The notes below the pieces were generated by a model. That model ran no database searches and had not been told where the DNA came from. It saw only the letters and a program-made list of their open reading frames with translations. From positions 1,674,001 through 1,738,000 of the forward strand of contig NC_092650.1 in assembly GCF_032118995.1 (NCBI RefSeq): a DNA stretch of 64,000 nucleotides, in the 5' to 3' direction. The stretch is from Asterias amurensis. Taxonomy: Eukaryota; Echinodermata; Asteroidea; Forcipulatida; Asteriidae. Every line of letters starts with the position of its first letter. The first letter of the stretch is position 1. Positions 1 to 12,625 of the stretch are shown in pieces. Made by a program: the position numbers and the translations under genes.

Positions 1-24
1 GCAGGATTCATGATAATGTTGTGA

Positions 25-210
25 ACCAGGCCTGATACTTCACAGATGCAACGGAGGTGATTGCCTCTGTGCCTCGTGGTCATTGCCTTGGTGCCCTTGA
101 AATGCTCCAGTAGAAATTTACAATTTCCTCATAGGGTGCCCTTTACCAAGGAGAAAATGCCTTGGTGCCCTTGCCCTTTCAAACACGAAGCATACAGGCC
201 TGCTTGACAC
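25..210 (+). mobile_element. AGGCCTG-family element (copy 1), in NAGPA upstream intron
   Basis: About 180 bp bounded by CAGGCCTGATACTTC and GAAGCATACAGGCCTG (imperfect inverted ends). Inside are GTGCCCTTGAAATGCTCCAG and two TTGGTGCCCTTG segments. Other copies: 9412-9594 (reverse), 15151-15330, 21532-21707, 28341-28516 and 29804-29999; partial 19535-19580; relative 59622-59795. Probably a small non-autonomous DNA transposon. Confidence 0.7.
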
Positions 211-483
211 ACTAAATGTCCCACCTGGCGCATGACAGCTCTGTTGCTAATCACCCAGAGATGGTTGTTTGATGGGGGTATTTATTTGTTTGTTTGCTGT
301 GTTTCCATAACACAACAAACATCATGGGCAGCTTAATATAGTGTGGACCTGGTTAGAATCAACCCTCAGACCTGAGCCCTGCATATTAATTGAGCTTTCA
401 GTCCCTACCCTATTGCTTGAGTTTCCTAAGAATGCTATTGTAGGACCAATAACATACTGTTGCTTTCCTTTTTGTCACACCAG

Positions 484-612
484 GGTTTCTCTGGAAGAGT
501 TCGCTCAGCTTCTTAAGCGCAATGGAGTCGTGAATGCAATTAACCTGGATGGTGGTGGTTCGGCAACCTATGTCATCAATGGAACGGTGGTTAGTTATTC
601 TACGGATGAATG
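484..612 (+). CDS. NAGPA: NAGPA exon: end of catalytic domain
   Basis: Starts after a TTTTTGTCACACCAG acceptor and ends at TG|GTGAGA. Encodes VSLEEFAQLLKRNGVVNA followed by the NLDGGGSA motif. The last two bases join the first base of the next exon to make a cysteine, as in the family (SDHC in human, STDEC here). Confidence 0.92.
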
Positions 613-3424
613 GTGAGATAATAATTTGTCATCTGGCTTTACAGATCTTGGGTCGATTTCACAAAGAGTTGGAACCAGTCCTAACTTGGGACTAGTCCTA
701 GGAGATATACAAATTGCATGGATAGTCCTAAGTTAGGACGAGTAACTAGTCCTAACTCGAGATAAGACTAGTCCTAACTCTTTATGAAATCCACCCCTGG
801 TCTGATTTTGGGTTTGAAAAAAAATTATATTCTTTATCTCTGATGCAAAACTAACATATATTAAATCTGCTATATCATGGAATTCAAACTGCCTCTAGCC
901 ACAAAGCAAGCCTGGTGGACTGGTGGTAGACATCTATTCTAGCAATGCAAAGGTCAAGGGTTCGAATCACACCTAAGTGATAGCCTGTGAATTATTTTTT
1001 ACAGATTTTGGGGAAAGTACTGTGTGTACAGTGCTTAATACACATTGGTGAAAGGGTAAAACAAAATTATATTCTTGATCCCCCATACAAAACTAACATA
1101 CATTTGGGTTTTAGTACAAGTTATTTTGGGGGTTATCTTGTCCATGAGTCCATATGAAATAAAAACTACTACAACTGTTTTTACTGTTCCTGTAATTTTC
1201 AGTGCGGATCGTGTGTACCGATGTCCAAGGGCAGTCTCCACCATACTGTGCGTGCACGAGCCAGAGTGTGACCCGCCAAACTGCAATAATCATGGAGAAT
1301 GTGTTATGGGTGAATGTCATTGCCATGGTAACTGGGCAACTCCTCGTTGTGACAAGCTAGAGTGTGGCTTGTTGAACTGCAGCAATAACGGTTTATGTAC
1401 AGAAGGTAAGGCTGATGCTTCATATGAACTTGTAGCATACTTAGTCGGTGATCATATCTCATTAGAGATAGTCATTACATGGTGTTACCGCAACCCTTTC
1501 CATATCAAATTTCCACCATGCAAAGTTTCAAATCCTACCATCTTGATCCTCACATTTACAGATGGGTGCAAGTGCAATAAAGGTTTCATGCCACCAGACT
1601 GTTTTCAGCCGTGTGATCAAGGCACCTTTGGACAGGACTGCCTGACACCATGTCCGTGTGAACATGGCGGGGACTGTGACCCCATCACAGGGAAATGCGA
1701 ATGTCTTCCGGGATATGCAGGCAAGCACTGTCAGCTGAGTAAGTTCAATTTGGGTTATCTGACCACAAGTTTTCATTTTTTAGTTTGTTTTTTTTGTTCA
1801 CAAAAGTTGTGTCATGGTTGCACTATCTGGTGTTTAAGTTTTTGGCCCAATTTCATGGCTCTGCTTAGCGCTGAATTTCTGCTCTAGCTATGTAAGCGTA
1901 GAATGCATAGTAAAAGCCAAAATTCCACACTAAGCTGTGAAATACGCTTGACGTAAACACAGAACTCCCTGCTTCCGCAAGCGCTGATTCTTTGCTTATG
2001 GTAAGCAGAGCCATGAAATTAGGCCCTGATGTTTAAGTTCCCAAGTTTTTTCCTTGACCTGTTAAGGAAATGTATGTTGGTATGGTCCAAGGAATGTTTG
2101 AATCCACGCAAGACTTGCCAGTCTATTCTGGTTCACTGCAGTAAAAAAAATACAAATTTCAGCTTTTGTAAAAATCGTCAAATTGCATTTATACAAAGAC
2201 CTAAAAAAAGAGAATTTTGAAGTTAAAATTGCTTTTGAAGTGTGTAAGCACCTTTCTGATTCAGTTTTTGATGTCTTGATATTCTTATATCTTGCACTAT
2301 TGATATTTTTTATAATGCCATTACTATGAGCTCTGTTATAATGTTTGAGATATGATGGACACTATAGGAATCCACTTTCAGTTTTTTGTTACCCAAATAT
2401 AAAAGTGTCCAAAAATTGTTTCCCGCCATATCTCCAAACTGCTAATTCTCTTGATGTATTATTACAGTCTGTCCATACGGCTACCATGGTCCCGACTGTA
2501 AGCAGAAATGCAAGTGTGATGATGCTGCCTGCGCTTGTCATCATATTACTGGATTGTGTACATTTGGCAGCAATGATACTGCCTATGCGGAACTTATGAA
2601 AGGTGAGTTTATTTCCACTTGCTCTGAGGACTGTACATTGGGAAGTCATAATTTTCCAGCGCTGGGGTTAGCTTGTCCAGTAGTGTCCTTAACCATTTGG
2701 TGTCTCTGCGCCCCTTTTTCCAGGCTCACAAAGTACTTATTCCAGTAACAAAAGGCTGTAAGCAATAAAATGGCTCCTGACAAAAAAAAAGCTGTGGCAT
2801 TACTGTTAGATTTTTGTTGCTAGAATTAGCCAATGCCAAATTTAACCTTCCTATGATGACTAATGAACTGCAGAGAAAAACTTTCACACTTAGTTGTCTT
2901 GAAACCCCAATTTTTCATATTAATTGTTTACATCTTTTCTCCGATAACTTTTTGTTACATCTTTCTTTAATGCACACAACAAATGTTACTGGTACCCCAC
3001 TTATTTCTTGCTTAGCAAAGAAAATCTGCAAATCAGAATTTCATGAAATTGGGCCCAGGTCACAACCAAACCAGTTATTTTGTCTGGCTTTCCACACCAT
3101 GCAAATCTTCTTATATGTTTTGATTTCTTATCTGTCTTCACAGCTGGACAGTGCCTCGCCAATCGTGCTCTTAACGCCCAAAACCTCAGCCCGGAGAAAA
3201 CCTTCTTCCAAGAACCCTATGCAATAGGTTGTGTGGTTGCCACGTTGATAGCTGTGGTTAGCCTGATGTGCAATATAGCCCTTCTCTGTTATCGCTGCGC
3301 TTGCCGCGTTACGTCTCATCCGTACCTGGTGTGTCCGACACACAGCAGGGCTCGCAAGTATCACATGATCAAACAGAGAGATCTAGAATTTGATGATACA
3401 GAAGAGACTGAGTCAAGTTTATGA
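484..3424 (+). CDS. NAGPA: NAGPA, 3' part: N-acetylglucosamine-1-phosphodiester alpha-N-acetylglucosaminidase (uncovering enzyme), five exons
   Basis: Exons read at 484-612, 1203-1405, 1562-1738, 2468-2602 and 3144-3424. All have AG/GT borders and join in one frame (308 codons including stop after one split base). The first holds the end of the catalytic domain with NAINLDGGGSATYV, the family's hallmark. The second continues with the conserved RCPR..ST..CVHEP stretch. Then come cysteine-rich EGF-like modules (CNNHGECVMGECHC; CEHGGDCDPITGKC), a single membrane span (about VVATLIAVVSLMCNIALL) and a short cytoplasmic tail. In vertebrates this type I Golgi enzyme removes GlcNAc from GlcNAc-P-mannose to expose mannose-6-phosphate on lysosomal hydrolases. 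The tail carries YHMI, a YXX-hydrophobic sorting motif where human NAGPA has YHPL. No NPF motif is seen. The gene is cut by the left window edge, so signal peptide and most of the catalytic domain are missing here. Confidence 0.93.
650..797. mobile_element. Palindromic GGTCGATTTCACAAAG element
   Basis: Ends GGTCGATTTCACAAAGAG / CTCTTTATGAAATCCACCCC are inverted copies, and the body is built from GGACTAGTCCTA-like palindromes. A cleaner copy is at 63131-63252, nearly self-complementary throughout, and a shortened one near 54808-54880. Foldback MITE. Confidence 0.75.
945..1105 (+). mobile_element. tRNA-derived SINE remnant
   Basis: Has a B-box-like GGGTTCGAATCACACC followed by the shared body CTGTGAATT...TTTTACAG and GGGAAAGTACTG. 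The same unit occurs at 23600-23790 (+) and 40655-40795 (-). Confidence 0.6.
1203..1738 (+). CDS. NAGPA: NAGPA exons (1203-1405 and 1562-1738): post-catalytic and EGF-like modules
   Basis: The first exon ends at GAAG|GTAAGG and the second runs from CATTTACAG| to CTGA|GTAAGT. Together they encode CVHEPECDPPNCNNHGEC and then further paired-cysteine modules (CNKGFMPPDC, CLTPCPCEHGGDC, CECLPGYAGKHC). The cysteine spacing is EGF-like, as in the luminal stalk of vertebrate NAGPA. Confidence 0.9.
1843..2027. mobile_element. Foldback element with GGCCCAATTTCATGGCTCTGC ends
   Basis: TTTCATGGCTCTGCTTA at the left and TAAGCAGAGCCATGAAAT at the right are inverted copies; the middle also pairs. Related copies at about 35410-35630 and 48015-48266. 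The start lies 105 bp inside the NAGPA intron. Confidence 0.65.
2468..2602 (+). CDS. NAGPA: NAGPA exon: last cysteine-rich module
   Basis: Acceptor ATTACAG|, donor AAAG|GTGAGT. Encodes CPYGYHGPDCKQKCKC and then CACHHITGLCTF, one more EGF/laminin-like module before the membrane-proximal segment. Confidence 0.88.
3144..3424 (+). CDS. NAGPA: NAGPA terminal exon: membrane span and sorting tail
   Basis: Acceptor CTGTCTTCACAG|. Encodes a luminal juxtamembrane stretch, a hydrophobic span of about 20 residues, a cysteine/arginine-rich stop-transfer region and an acidic tail ending TEETESSL before TGA. The tail has YHMI (YXX-hydrophobic), expected to bind AP-complex mu subunits for endocytosis and retrieval to the trans-Golgi network. 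Confidence 0.9.
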
Positions 3425-3475
3425 TTTCAGTTGATATGGATGTTGACATTCTTAGAGGCCTTTACAGTATGACAC

Positions 3476-3481
3476 AATAAA
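3476..3481 (+). promoter_or_regulatory. NAGPA: Polyadenylation signal AATAAA of NAGPA
   Basis: Canonical AATAAA about 50 bases after the NAGPA stop codon. Implies a very short 3'UTR. No competing signal occurs closer. Confidence 0.7.
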
Positions 3482-6400
3482 ACGGAACAATCTGCGACTC
3501 ACTTAGTTGACCCAAGTTGTCGCATTACTGTATGTTTGAGTGAGGCTAAACCATCTGGCGCTTTTACCCAAACCCTTATGGTCCGTCTCAGGCTTAGCTC
3601 CATTATACATTTTTGGAGCACCATGTTTTTTGCACAGTGGTTCAAACATCAGACAGAGACTGGAACTGAGGTTTGAGAAAGACCCTATGACTTCTATTAT
3701 AAAGAGAAAACGAATGCTAGACGAGCAAGTATGCATATTACATGGTCAGCCAGAGGACAGTATTTAAATCAATGATACGCACACCACATTGTCAGTCAGA
3801 GGATCCATACTGTTTAACATCAAAGCATTACGCAACTTGTAGTGACTCATTGACTATGGCTCACAATTTCATGGCTCATTTGAGTATTAGAGGGCTGAAG
3901 AGTCATGGTGGCTCATTGGCTCGTTGGCTCCTTGTTGTGACAATTCTTTTGCATCATCAAAATTGAGTGACTTCAGTTCTGATGGTGCAGAAGCTGAGCT
4001 CGCTTCAAATAAAAAATGTTGTTGGGTTGAACAAAGACAAATTGATAAGAGCGGTGTGTGAATCAACGACCCCCGGATTAATGTGCTGGAGTTCTACCAA
4101 CTGAGCTATCACTATGTTGGCACCCTCCCTATTTGGTTAACGCCCTTGTTCAAGACAAAGCATGACAGATGAGTTTTTTTCAAATCACCAGTTTCTATAA
4201 AAGTACTGTATGAACTATATCATAGAAAATATATTATTTGTATAAATGGACATTAATATAGAGTCTAATTTGTTTCTGGGGAAGGTACAATATAAATTTC
4301 TGAAATTTATTGGTATTTCTGTCGTGCTCTTTTTTTTACATAGAAGAAGAACCCACTAGGAAAGTCAGACATTATTTATATCCATGTTCATTCAATTAAA
4401 TTACTTTATACATTTCTGGTGCATTATAAGAAGTTAGTTTTTGTTTCATGGAATGTATATTTTTTAAATCTTGAAATTTATCTATTTCTGTTTCTTTAAC
4501 CCAGAAGAACCTAATATTTAGGTTTTCATAACGGTTGTGAATATCTTTAAAATGTTGGTAGAGGGAAAAGGTTTTTATTATTAATCAGTCTAATGAATTA
4601 ACTTATTAATGAGGTGTCCTAATTAGGTATTTTTTTAATTAAAGTTAACTTCCATTTTACTGTTGAAAATTTCAACAGTTTTTCAACAAGTTGGAATAAG
4701 ACAAATTTAAAATGTAACTCACTTTTTGGAAATAATGAATCGACGTTCAAAGTAAAGACAAAGACAATGTTAGTATTGGTATTAATAATTATGTTTTCTG
4801 CTCAGAACTAAGGTCATTAGTGCAATTTGCATGGATTTCATAAAATTACTTTTGCTTATTTTGGAGCTCCTGGTAAATGGTGCTTATTTCCAAAAAGAAA
4901 TAACTTGTTTTCCATAGTAAAACATCTGTTAATTTTGAGTTATTTGTTTTAAATATGAACAAATAATAGTATTAGGTTTTGCAAATTGCTTACCAACCTA
5001 AATGACCTATGGTATTGCAATATAAATTAGTGGCCTGATGTTTAACCCCAGCAGAGTCTGTCTCAAGGGCTTAATTTGTATGATGTTGTACTCTTCAAGT
5101 TTCAGGGAATAGTCTAATAAATAAATTATACTAATTACATTTAAATGTATTTTGACAACATCAAATTTTGTACCCCAAACAATGTTTTGTTTTTAAAATT
5201 AAATTTCACATGTTTCCTCTTCATGGCCACTGCTATTTTCAAGGCAACTTGTCCACTTATACCTAATGGTGTTAGTTTAAACCCTACTGTTTTTCAATTG
5301 TGTGTAAACAGTTCATGTAGTTTCGTAGGGTATCATACTCTTTAAAGCCATTGGACCCTTTCGGTACAGAAAAAAAAAAAAAAGTTCACAGATTTACAAA
5401 TAATTTACAGGGTTTACAGAAGGTAATGGTGAAAGACTTCTCTTGAAATATTAGTCCATGAAATGCTTTACTTTTTGAGAAAACGGTAAAACAATATAAA
5501 TTCTCGTTAACGAGAATTACGGATTTGTTATAAACACATGTCATGACACGGCGAAACGCGCGAAAACAGGAGTGGGTTTTCCCGTTATTTTCTCCCGACT
5601 CCGATGTTCGATTGAGCCTAAATTTCCACAGGATTGTTATTTTATATATAAGTTGTGATACACGAAGTGTGGGACTTGGACAATACTGTTTACCGAAAGT
5701 GTATAATGGCTTTAACCAATCTGTTTGTTTGTTCTGCAAAGTAGGGGCAAGAGCAAAGAACAATCTAATTGTTAGATGATAATAATAATATGGATTTACA
5801 ATGCTCACTTCTCCAGAAAGCCAATCAAGGCGCCTACACAAAAAGAAAAAGCATAATACAATAAAAAATTAAGAATAAACATAATTGAACTTAAATAAAA
5901 CCTAATGAAAGTCGAAGTGAACAGGTGTGTTTTTAGTTCCCTCTTGAAGTTGTTGAGTGATGTTGTTTGGCGAATTGAGACATGGAGCTTAATTCATAGG
6001 GCAGGACCATTACACTCAACCAGCTGTCAAATTTATGAACCAGCTAAGAAAAAAATATCAACAACTTGAACCACAAACCAGGAATTATAGGGGGGGGGGC
6101 AGTGTTGTAGTCAAGACCTGAAGGTCACCGAGACACAAGGTGGAGGTTGCCTGAAAATTTCACAGCACTTCGAGGGCCTAAATTTCTGAAATTAAAAATC
6201 TTAATTAACAAGTACTCCATAACTTTGTTTAGTAAGTCTAAAAGAATATAATTATAAAAGTCAAATATTACCATTTTCCCAATTGGATGAGTCAGCTGAA
6301 TTGTAAAAAAGTATACCGGCCTATCTTTCAAATTTTGACAAGAAATTTCTTGAGAAAGTATATAATTAAAATAATGTGAGTGAATATTAAGTACGGAAAA

Positions 6401-8099
6401 TAAGTTGGACAGCAATCACACAATCTTTTGCATTCTTATGTTTCCAAATTCATCCTATTGGCTACCTTGTGACCCCACAAGGGTCCTTATGTAATGTGGG
6501 GTGGAGGATGGGAGGGGGAACCACCCCGAAAGACAGCCAGTAAAGTTTCTGTATCCTGCCACCACTTTTTACTTTGTTATGAAATAAAATAGTATCTAAT
6601 TTACCTAAACGAGTTATTCCTTTTTGTGAAAAATGAGTGATAGAAGTGGTCGCAAGATATGGAAAGTTTTCCGACCGAATAAAAATTATAAAAGAGCGAC
6701 CTCTCGTGGCAAGTTGGTTCGATGTCATTAGACAGGCCTAGTCTGCTGCTGAGAGAGTACACAGCTCGCATGCACATTTTTATACAGTTATATTCGCTGG
6801 CTGCTTCACACACGACTACCCTGTCTAGGCCGTCTTTTCCAGGTGTGTTCGGTGACCATAAATCAGGTAAATATCTCCTTTGTTCTCAAGTCTCCTTTGT
6901 TCCTAATATGCTTGTTCTAATTACTTATTGTCCTATGGTATATGTAGATAACAATTATATATAGACAGCACATAAATCTTCATTAAATTATAGTTTTGAG
7001 TTTTTCTGAAATAAGAAAATAGTTCGCGGGGCCACCCCGTGTGGTGAACGGTCGGGTCCCATTGCATAGCGCGGCGAAGTCATGTAACTTGGACCCTTGC
7101 TTTTTGTTAATGTGTCGTGGAAGTACATGACGTTCACTTCCTAGTCCCACTGCCCTTCATTGTCTGATGTGCTTAACTTGTTGTTTCGAACAGTTTGCAC
7201 AATCATGGACAACAAAGATGCAATTCCAACAACTTTCATAGAACAAGTTTCAAAAGATTGGTCTATTTTATATCGATCACGTTGTTGTTTATTTTAAATT
7301 CCCTGTCAAAAAACACACATGTGGAGAAAATCAGATTGTGTGGTTGAGACAAAAATACCCATATTTTTTTGAACAATAAATTTAGTGAGTGACTCAGACC
7401 ATTTTGAGTGAACTGGGGGAGATATTTGTGACCACAAACCACAGTTTCTGCATCATGAGGTTATTATTTCTGTGATGCTGTGGTTATATCGTGAAGCACG
7501 TTTGTTTAAATACAGGTTTAAAAAATAGTTTTAAGTTCTAAATAAAACTAATGGCTTTCAGTCTAATAAAAACAATCTGTATATAAGCTATGATTTATCA
7601 CAATATTATGATTATCTATTTATAGTGCTGATAACCCATTTTAATTACTGCATTTGTTTGAACATTGAACACAGTGTAAGAGTGTATGATGAATCAAACT
7701 GTCCATTTTTATTCATTTATTTTTATTTTTTTATTTATTCATTGGGGGATGGCAAATATTACATGAAAACTTTCGGACATCATAAATGAAAAAGTGGCAG
7801 TCAAATTTGGCATCTTCAATCTACAATTTGTCTCTACATGTTTGACTAGTAGTTAATTAAAATCATTCGATTAGCCTTTAATCAAGAATTGAAGCTTTGC
7901 ATGAAGTGAACTGAAGTAAGGACTTTAAAGGAAGAAGAAGAACTGAGTTAAGAAAAGTATAGAGGAAAATATTTTGCCAAATAATCACAACTAATGCCTG
8001 GTTCATACCTCATTCGAATGCAAATGTGATGCGAATGTTGACTTTGCAAATTCGCAACGAACATTTGGGAAGAGTTCAGCCTGCGAAACATTTGCAGCG
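3482..8099. other. Intergenic region between NAGPA and PLCG
   Basis: No coding exon recognised. A minus-strand tRNA-like B-box/A-box remnant lies near 4060-4125, a complete TTAA-type inverted-repeat element at 5341-5716, and a degraded copy of the small hairpin element of 61075-61191 near 6535-6690. The stretches 4140-5340 and 7020-8000 are AT-rich, with nothing I can identify. A promoter or noncoding first exon of PLCG may lie here, but I cannot place it. Confidence 0.5.
5341..5716. mobile_element. TTAA-type MITE, AAAGCCATTGGACCC family
   Basis: Ends TTAAAGCCATTGGACCCTTT and its inverted version CCGAAAGTGTATAATGGCTT, about 375 bp, with an internal TTCTCGTTAACGAGAATT palindrome. Other copies: 15819-16175 (reverse), 24048-24402 (reverse) and 42591-42966. 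The long minus-strand frame across it is a by-product. Confidence 0.8.
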
Positions 8100-8226
8100 A
8101 AAACCTCTTGCAACTTTGATGACCAATTGAGTCAACTTTTCACAGATTTGTTATTTTATATGATGGGATACACCAGGTAAGAATATTGGTCTTTGACCAT
8201 TATCAAATGTGTCCAGTGTCTTTTAG
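8100..8226. mobile_element. Truncated CACTGGACAC-family MITE, just before PLCG exon 1
   Basis: Contains the family's right part: GACCAATTGAGTC, TTTTCACAGATTTGTTATTT, GGGATACACCA and the end GTGTCCAGTGTCTTT. It stops about 40 bp before the exon-1 acceptor. Confidence 0.7.
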
Positions 8227-8265
8227 TTCCAATGTTTTTATTACCTTTTCCACCTCTATTCTCAG

Positions 8266-8462
8266 CATGGCCACCAACAGCATCTACAAGAATCATGCTC
8301 TGAACCCTCAAGAGGTCTCCAGCATCACCAAGATGCTGTCCATGGGGACTGTCTTGACGCGTTTCTTTGGAAAGAAGAAACCAGAGAAGAGATCCTTTGA
8401 AATCAGCATGGACACAAGACAGATCCTGTGGAGACGGCAAACGGGAAGGACTGATGGTGCTG
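8266..8462 (+). CDS. PLCG1: PLCG exon 1 (first coding): start of N-terminal PH domain
   Basis: A TTTTCCACCTCTATTCTCAG acceptor lies one base before the ATG at 8267, so at least one noncoding 5' exon must lie upstream, not located. Encodes [19 protein letters not shown], then [18 protein letters not shown] and TRQILWRR, matching the PLC gamma N-terminus. Donor CTG|GTAAGT. Confidence 0.92.
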
Positions 8463-11400
8463 GTAAGTGAAATAATAATAAATAATAATAACAACCGCAT
8501 TTCTATAGCGCCTAACACCTCCAAAAGAAAGTCTCTAAGCGCTCAGAGGAAACAAAAGAATAATTAAGTATTAGATAATTTGAATAGATGTGTTTTGAGA
8601 AGAGTCTTGAAACTTGAGATCGTGGTGGCTTGTTTGATGTGTAGAGGGAGATTGTTCCATAAGTGAGGTGCAGCAAACTGATAACTACGTTGACCATGCT
8701 TTGGTGGCAACTTTAGGTATAACAAGGGTGTCTTTGTTAGCAGAACGGAGGTGTCTCGTGGGAGTGTATGGAGTTAATAGATCTTTCTGGAAGGAAATAT
8801 AATAATAACTAGGCCTCAAACCATTTTTGGGGGAAATCCAAAAGATCGCAGGCTCAGAACCTTTACTGGACCGGGATTTTATTTTTAAGACCAGAACCAA
8901 AATGAGAAGAGACTAGAATCAAAATGAGAATACAGTTTTATCATCTGAACAGTGTTGTAGCCACGGTGGGCGGTGCTGGGCAAGTGTGGCCAGCACTCTG
9001 TGCAAAATACTAGTATGCTGCCCCACAGCTAATGATAAGGAGTGAGAAAGAACACAATCCAAAGGCCATTCAGTTCAACCTGTTGCATTGTCCCATGACA
9101 CAAACAGTTTGGAAACCTGGCCCCACTTCAGCAATAATGGCCCCATAATTAAACATGAATATTTTTTGTTGATCTCCTTGCCCTTGGTAGACTTACAACA
9201 AAATTTGATTTATTGCCCACCACTAAAATTGGTCTAGCTACAACCCTGCATCTGAACTGTTTCATTTGAACAAAACACTTGAGAAGATTAATCTCTTCTG
9301 TTAAATGGGTCATGCAGAATTGATAGATATTTGTGAGACTCAGACTCGACATTTGAATGTATGTGTAAACTTTCTCATGTAGCTGCAAAGTTTTTTAACT
9401 TTTTTTATCATGGCCAGGCCTGTATGCTTCATATTTGAAAGGGCAAGGGCACCAAGGCATTTTCTCCTTGGTAAAGGGTACCCTATGAGAAAATTGCAAA
9501 AATTCTACTGGGGCATTTAAAGGGCACCAAGGCAATGACTAGGGGCAACGGAGGCAATCGCCTTCGTTGCCTCCGTGAAGTATCAGGCCTGCATGGCTAT
9601 CATCAGTTTCAGAGTTCTATCATTTGAAAGAAAGATTATTCTAAGAGGCTTTGGTTTACCAAGAAGATGTCTTTGTTAAGTTTTTATTTTTTGAGGGTCA
9701 TTGGGTTATTCACACAGAATGAAAAACAACCACCCCATGTTGCTGGAGTCAAGGTCTCAGGCTTTTAGTGGTGTTCAGTGTTGCATAACATGATAACTCT
9801 TAACAAATGTGTCCTTCGTGACATGATGTACCATTGGTGTACTTCAGTCATTTGTCAGTGTAAGAGATTGCATTGTACATTATGCATTAATTAGTAATGC
9901 AAGTTGCTTGCTTTGAGAACTTAAAATTGACTCTGTCATTTTTCCTTGTGGTTTATTACTTGAAATTTGAAATAAAGATCTATTTCCTGCTGCTTCTTAG
10001 GTTGTTATGTGACTTTGGGTGTGACCCTTGGTTCATACAGCAGATAGGCCATGGAGGTAGAAATAGATTGAATGGATTTTGACTGGCACCCTCGAACAAG
10101 AAATTCACAAAAAAACGACATTAGGGCTAGGTAAAATCAGTTTGGAGAGCGCCTGCATGCTATTCTGGATGTTGCAGGTTCAAATCCTGCTTGAGTTAGT
10201 TTTCTGTGTTCACCCCCCCCCCCAAAAAAAAAGCCCATAAAAAATAAATAATAAATAAAACAAAATTGGACCGAGTCACTTACCCTTATCAGGTTCCCCT
10301 TATCAGGTTCCTTTACATGTACATGCAGCAGTGCCAATTAAATAATTGTTTCTCCAGGGACTTCCGAATGGTGCCAAATGCTCCAACCACCACAGGGGTT
10401 AGTTTTACTTTCACATGCCAAAGTTAACAAAGTCTGTGGCCAAGTCAGGGTTTGCCCCTAACTTTTTCAGCGACTATCCAGCACTGGGACAGTTTAGCTG
10501 TTTTGGTGGTCCGCCAGTCTTTTTACTTCTGTAACTTCGAGTTTCTTTTCAACACCATAGCATTGGACTATGTGTTTTCTAAGTAATATGATGAACAATC
10601 ATTTGTTTACGTGTGGTAGTGGCAAGCAATCAACTAGCCAGCCGGACTAGTTGGGTTGACCGTGGTTGGACCTATTTCTTCCTCCATGGTTGGACAGAAT
10701 TCTGGTTTCTGGCCTGCAGTCCAGTGTTAGTTCACCATGGAGGAAAGTTTTGAACCACTTTGGTTGCACTTGAGTACCATTCTTCTTACACACATCCCAA
10801 TGGTTCACCTTGGCCAACTTGTCATGTCTGCCTTTGTAGGGAGGGCCATCATGCTGTAATCACTGACAATAAAAATAGACAGTCTGTCTTGCTTTGTCAC
10901 ACATTTTACATGCTGCGACCATTTACACGAAATGCCATAATGTTAACAGTTTTTTAAGCACAGTGTAAAATAAGAATCCCAATCATGCCTTTTAACATTG
11001 GTGAAAATAGATTAGGACTAGGATTAGGATTATAGTGTACTCTTTTTTACATTTGACCTTGAAGAAGTTGCCTGTAAATGATATTTTTGTGATCAGTATT
11101 GTTTTTAGTTGTGATACCTGTATGATTTCACTTTCTTTTCCTGAGGAAAATGGTTTCAGTAACAACATAACCAGCAATGCAGACCTCATCTGCTGTATGG
11201 ACTTGAAGGTCAGTCCCCACAGACCTGGTCCATTTGCATTATAACACTCATCCCATTCACAGACAGACCCAACTCATTACCAGAATTTCACCAGACACAT
11301 GTAACTATGGTTACATTATTATAGACATTGTACGGCCCCAGACCAAACCCATTTTACAATTTTTTTAGGACGGGCTCAGACAATTTTTAGAACTATGTCT

Positions 11401-12568
11401 GTGGTGTGACCCAGCCTTAACATGATGAAATGTGTTTGCGACGATTCTTACGAATACGACTGTTTCCTGGTTTGCCTTTTTGGGTACATGTACATTCCCT
11501 GTGGGTACATTCCCTGTGCTGCCAAAGAGTTGACTATTGTTGGTATTGTGTTGGTCTCTTGTTATTGCTCCCTGTGTATTATGAGCATGTTGCACACAGT
11601 GCACTGCATCATTTCAGCATTTCTTTCGCTCATTTTTTTTTTACGCCACTGACAGACCTTCAGTTTCTGAAAGGTCTGCCTACAATAAACTGGATTCTGT
11701 CTAGGGCCATTATTATGGTTGGGACACGTCAGGATAGTGCCGGTGGAAGATGTGAACATGAAGTACTTGTATAAGAATGTCACAGCAGTATAGGGGTAGG
11801 GTGCATATGTGTACATGTATGTGACATGTACGTTCCAACTTTAAGAAATGTCCTGACTATTTGTGACGGGTCCCAACTTGAGTGTTACAGCTGGGACAAC
11901 CCAACTATTGCTGGCATTGCGTGAAAACTGATTATTCATGTACCTTGATGTAAATAACCACACTAATCAGTGGGCCTCTAACGTAATTTTCCACCCTATC
12001 ATGTTTTTCTTCTCGGCATACACACAGTAGTTATCATGGCAAAACATGTGAAAAAGTATGGAGGTACATGTACATATAAATACATTGTAAATGGGGGGTA
12101 GGAACATTTCTAATCCATAAAAAAACCCAGACAAATTTACATTGTTAGTCCATACATGTAACCTACCAGTAGGTTAAAGGCAATGGACACTATTGGTAAT
12201 TACTCAACATAATTATTAGCATAAAACCTTACTTGGTGACGAGTAATGGGGAGAGGTTGATGGTATAAAACAGTGTGAGAAACGGCTCCCTCTGAAGTGA
12301 CATAGTTTTTGAGAAAGAAGTAATTTACCACAAATTTGATTTCGAGACCTCAGATTTAGAATTTGAGGTCTTGAAATCAACCATCTGAAAGCACACAACT
12401 TCGTGTGACAAGGGTGTTTTTTCTTTCATAGTTGTATTGCAACTCCGACAACCAATCAAGCCCAAGTTTTCACAGGTTTGTTATTTTGTGCTTATGTTGA
12501 GAAGGGAGAAGACTGGTCCTTGACAATTACTAATAGTGTCCAGTGTCTTTAATGTAAATATTGCAAAC

Positions 12569-12625
<57 letters not shown>

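Noticed and set aside
1075..1887. Single 270-codon continuous NAGPA frame
   Set aside because: The reading frame passes through introns 1406-1561 and after 1739; GT-AG sites and family alignment show these parts are spliced out.
5386..5841. Minus-strand frame of 151 codons
   Set aside because: Lies across a TTAA-type MITE; the same frame is broken in the other three copies.
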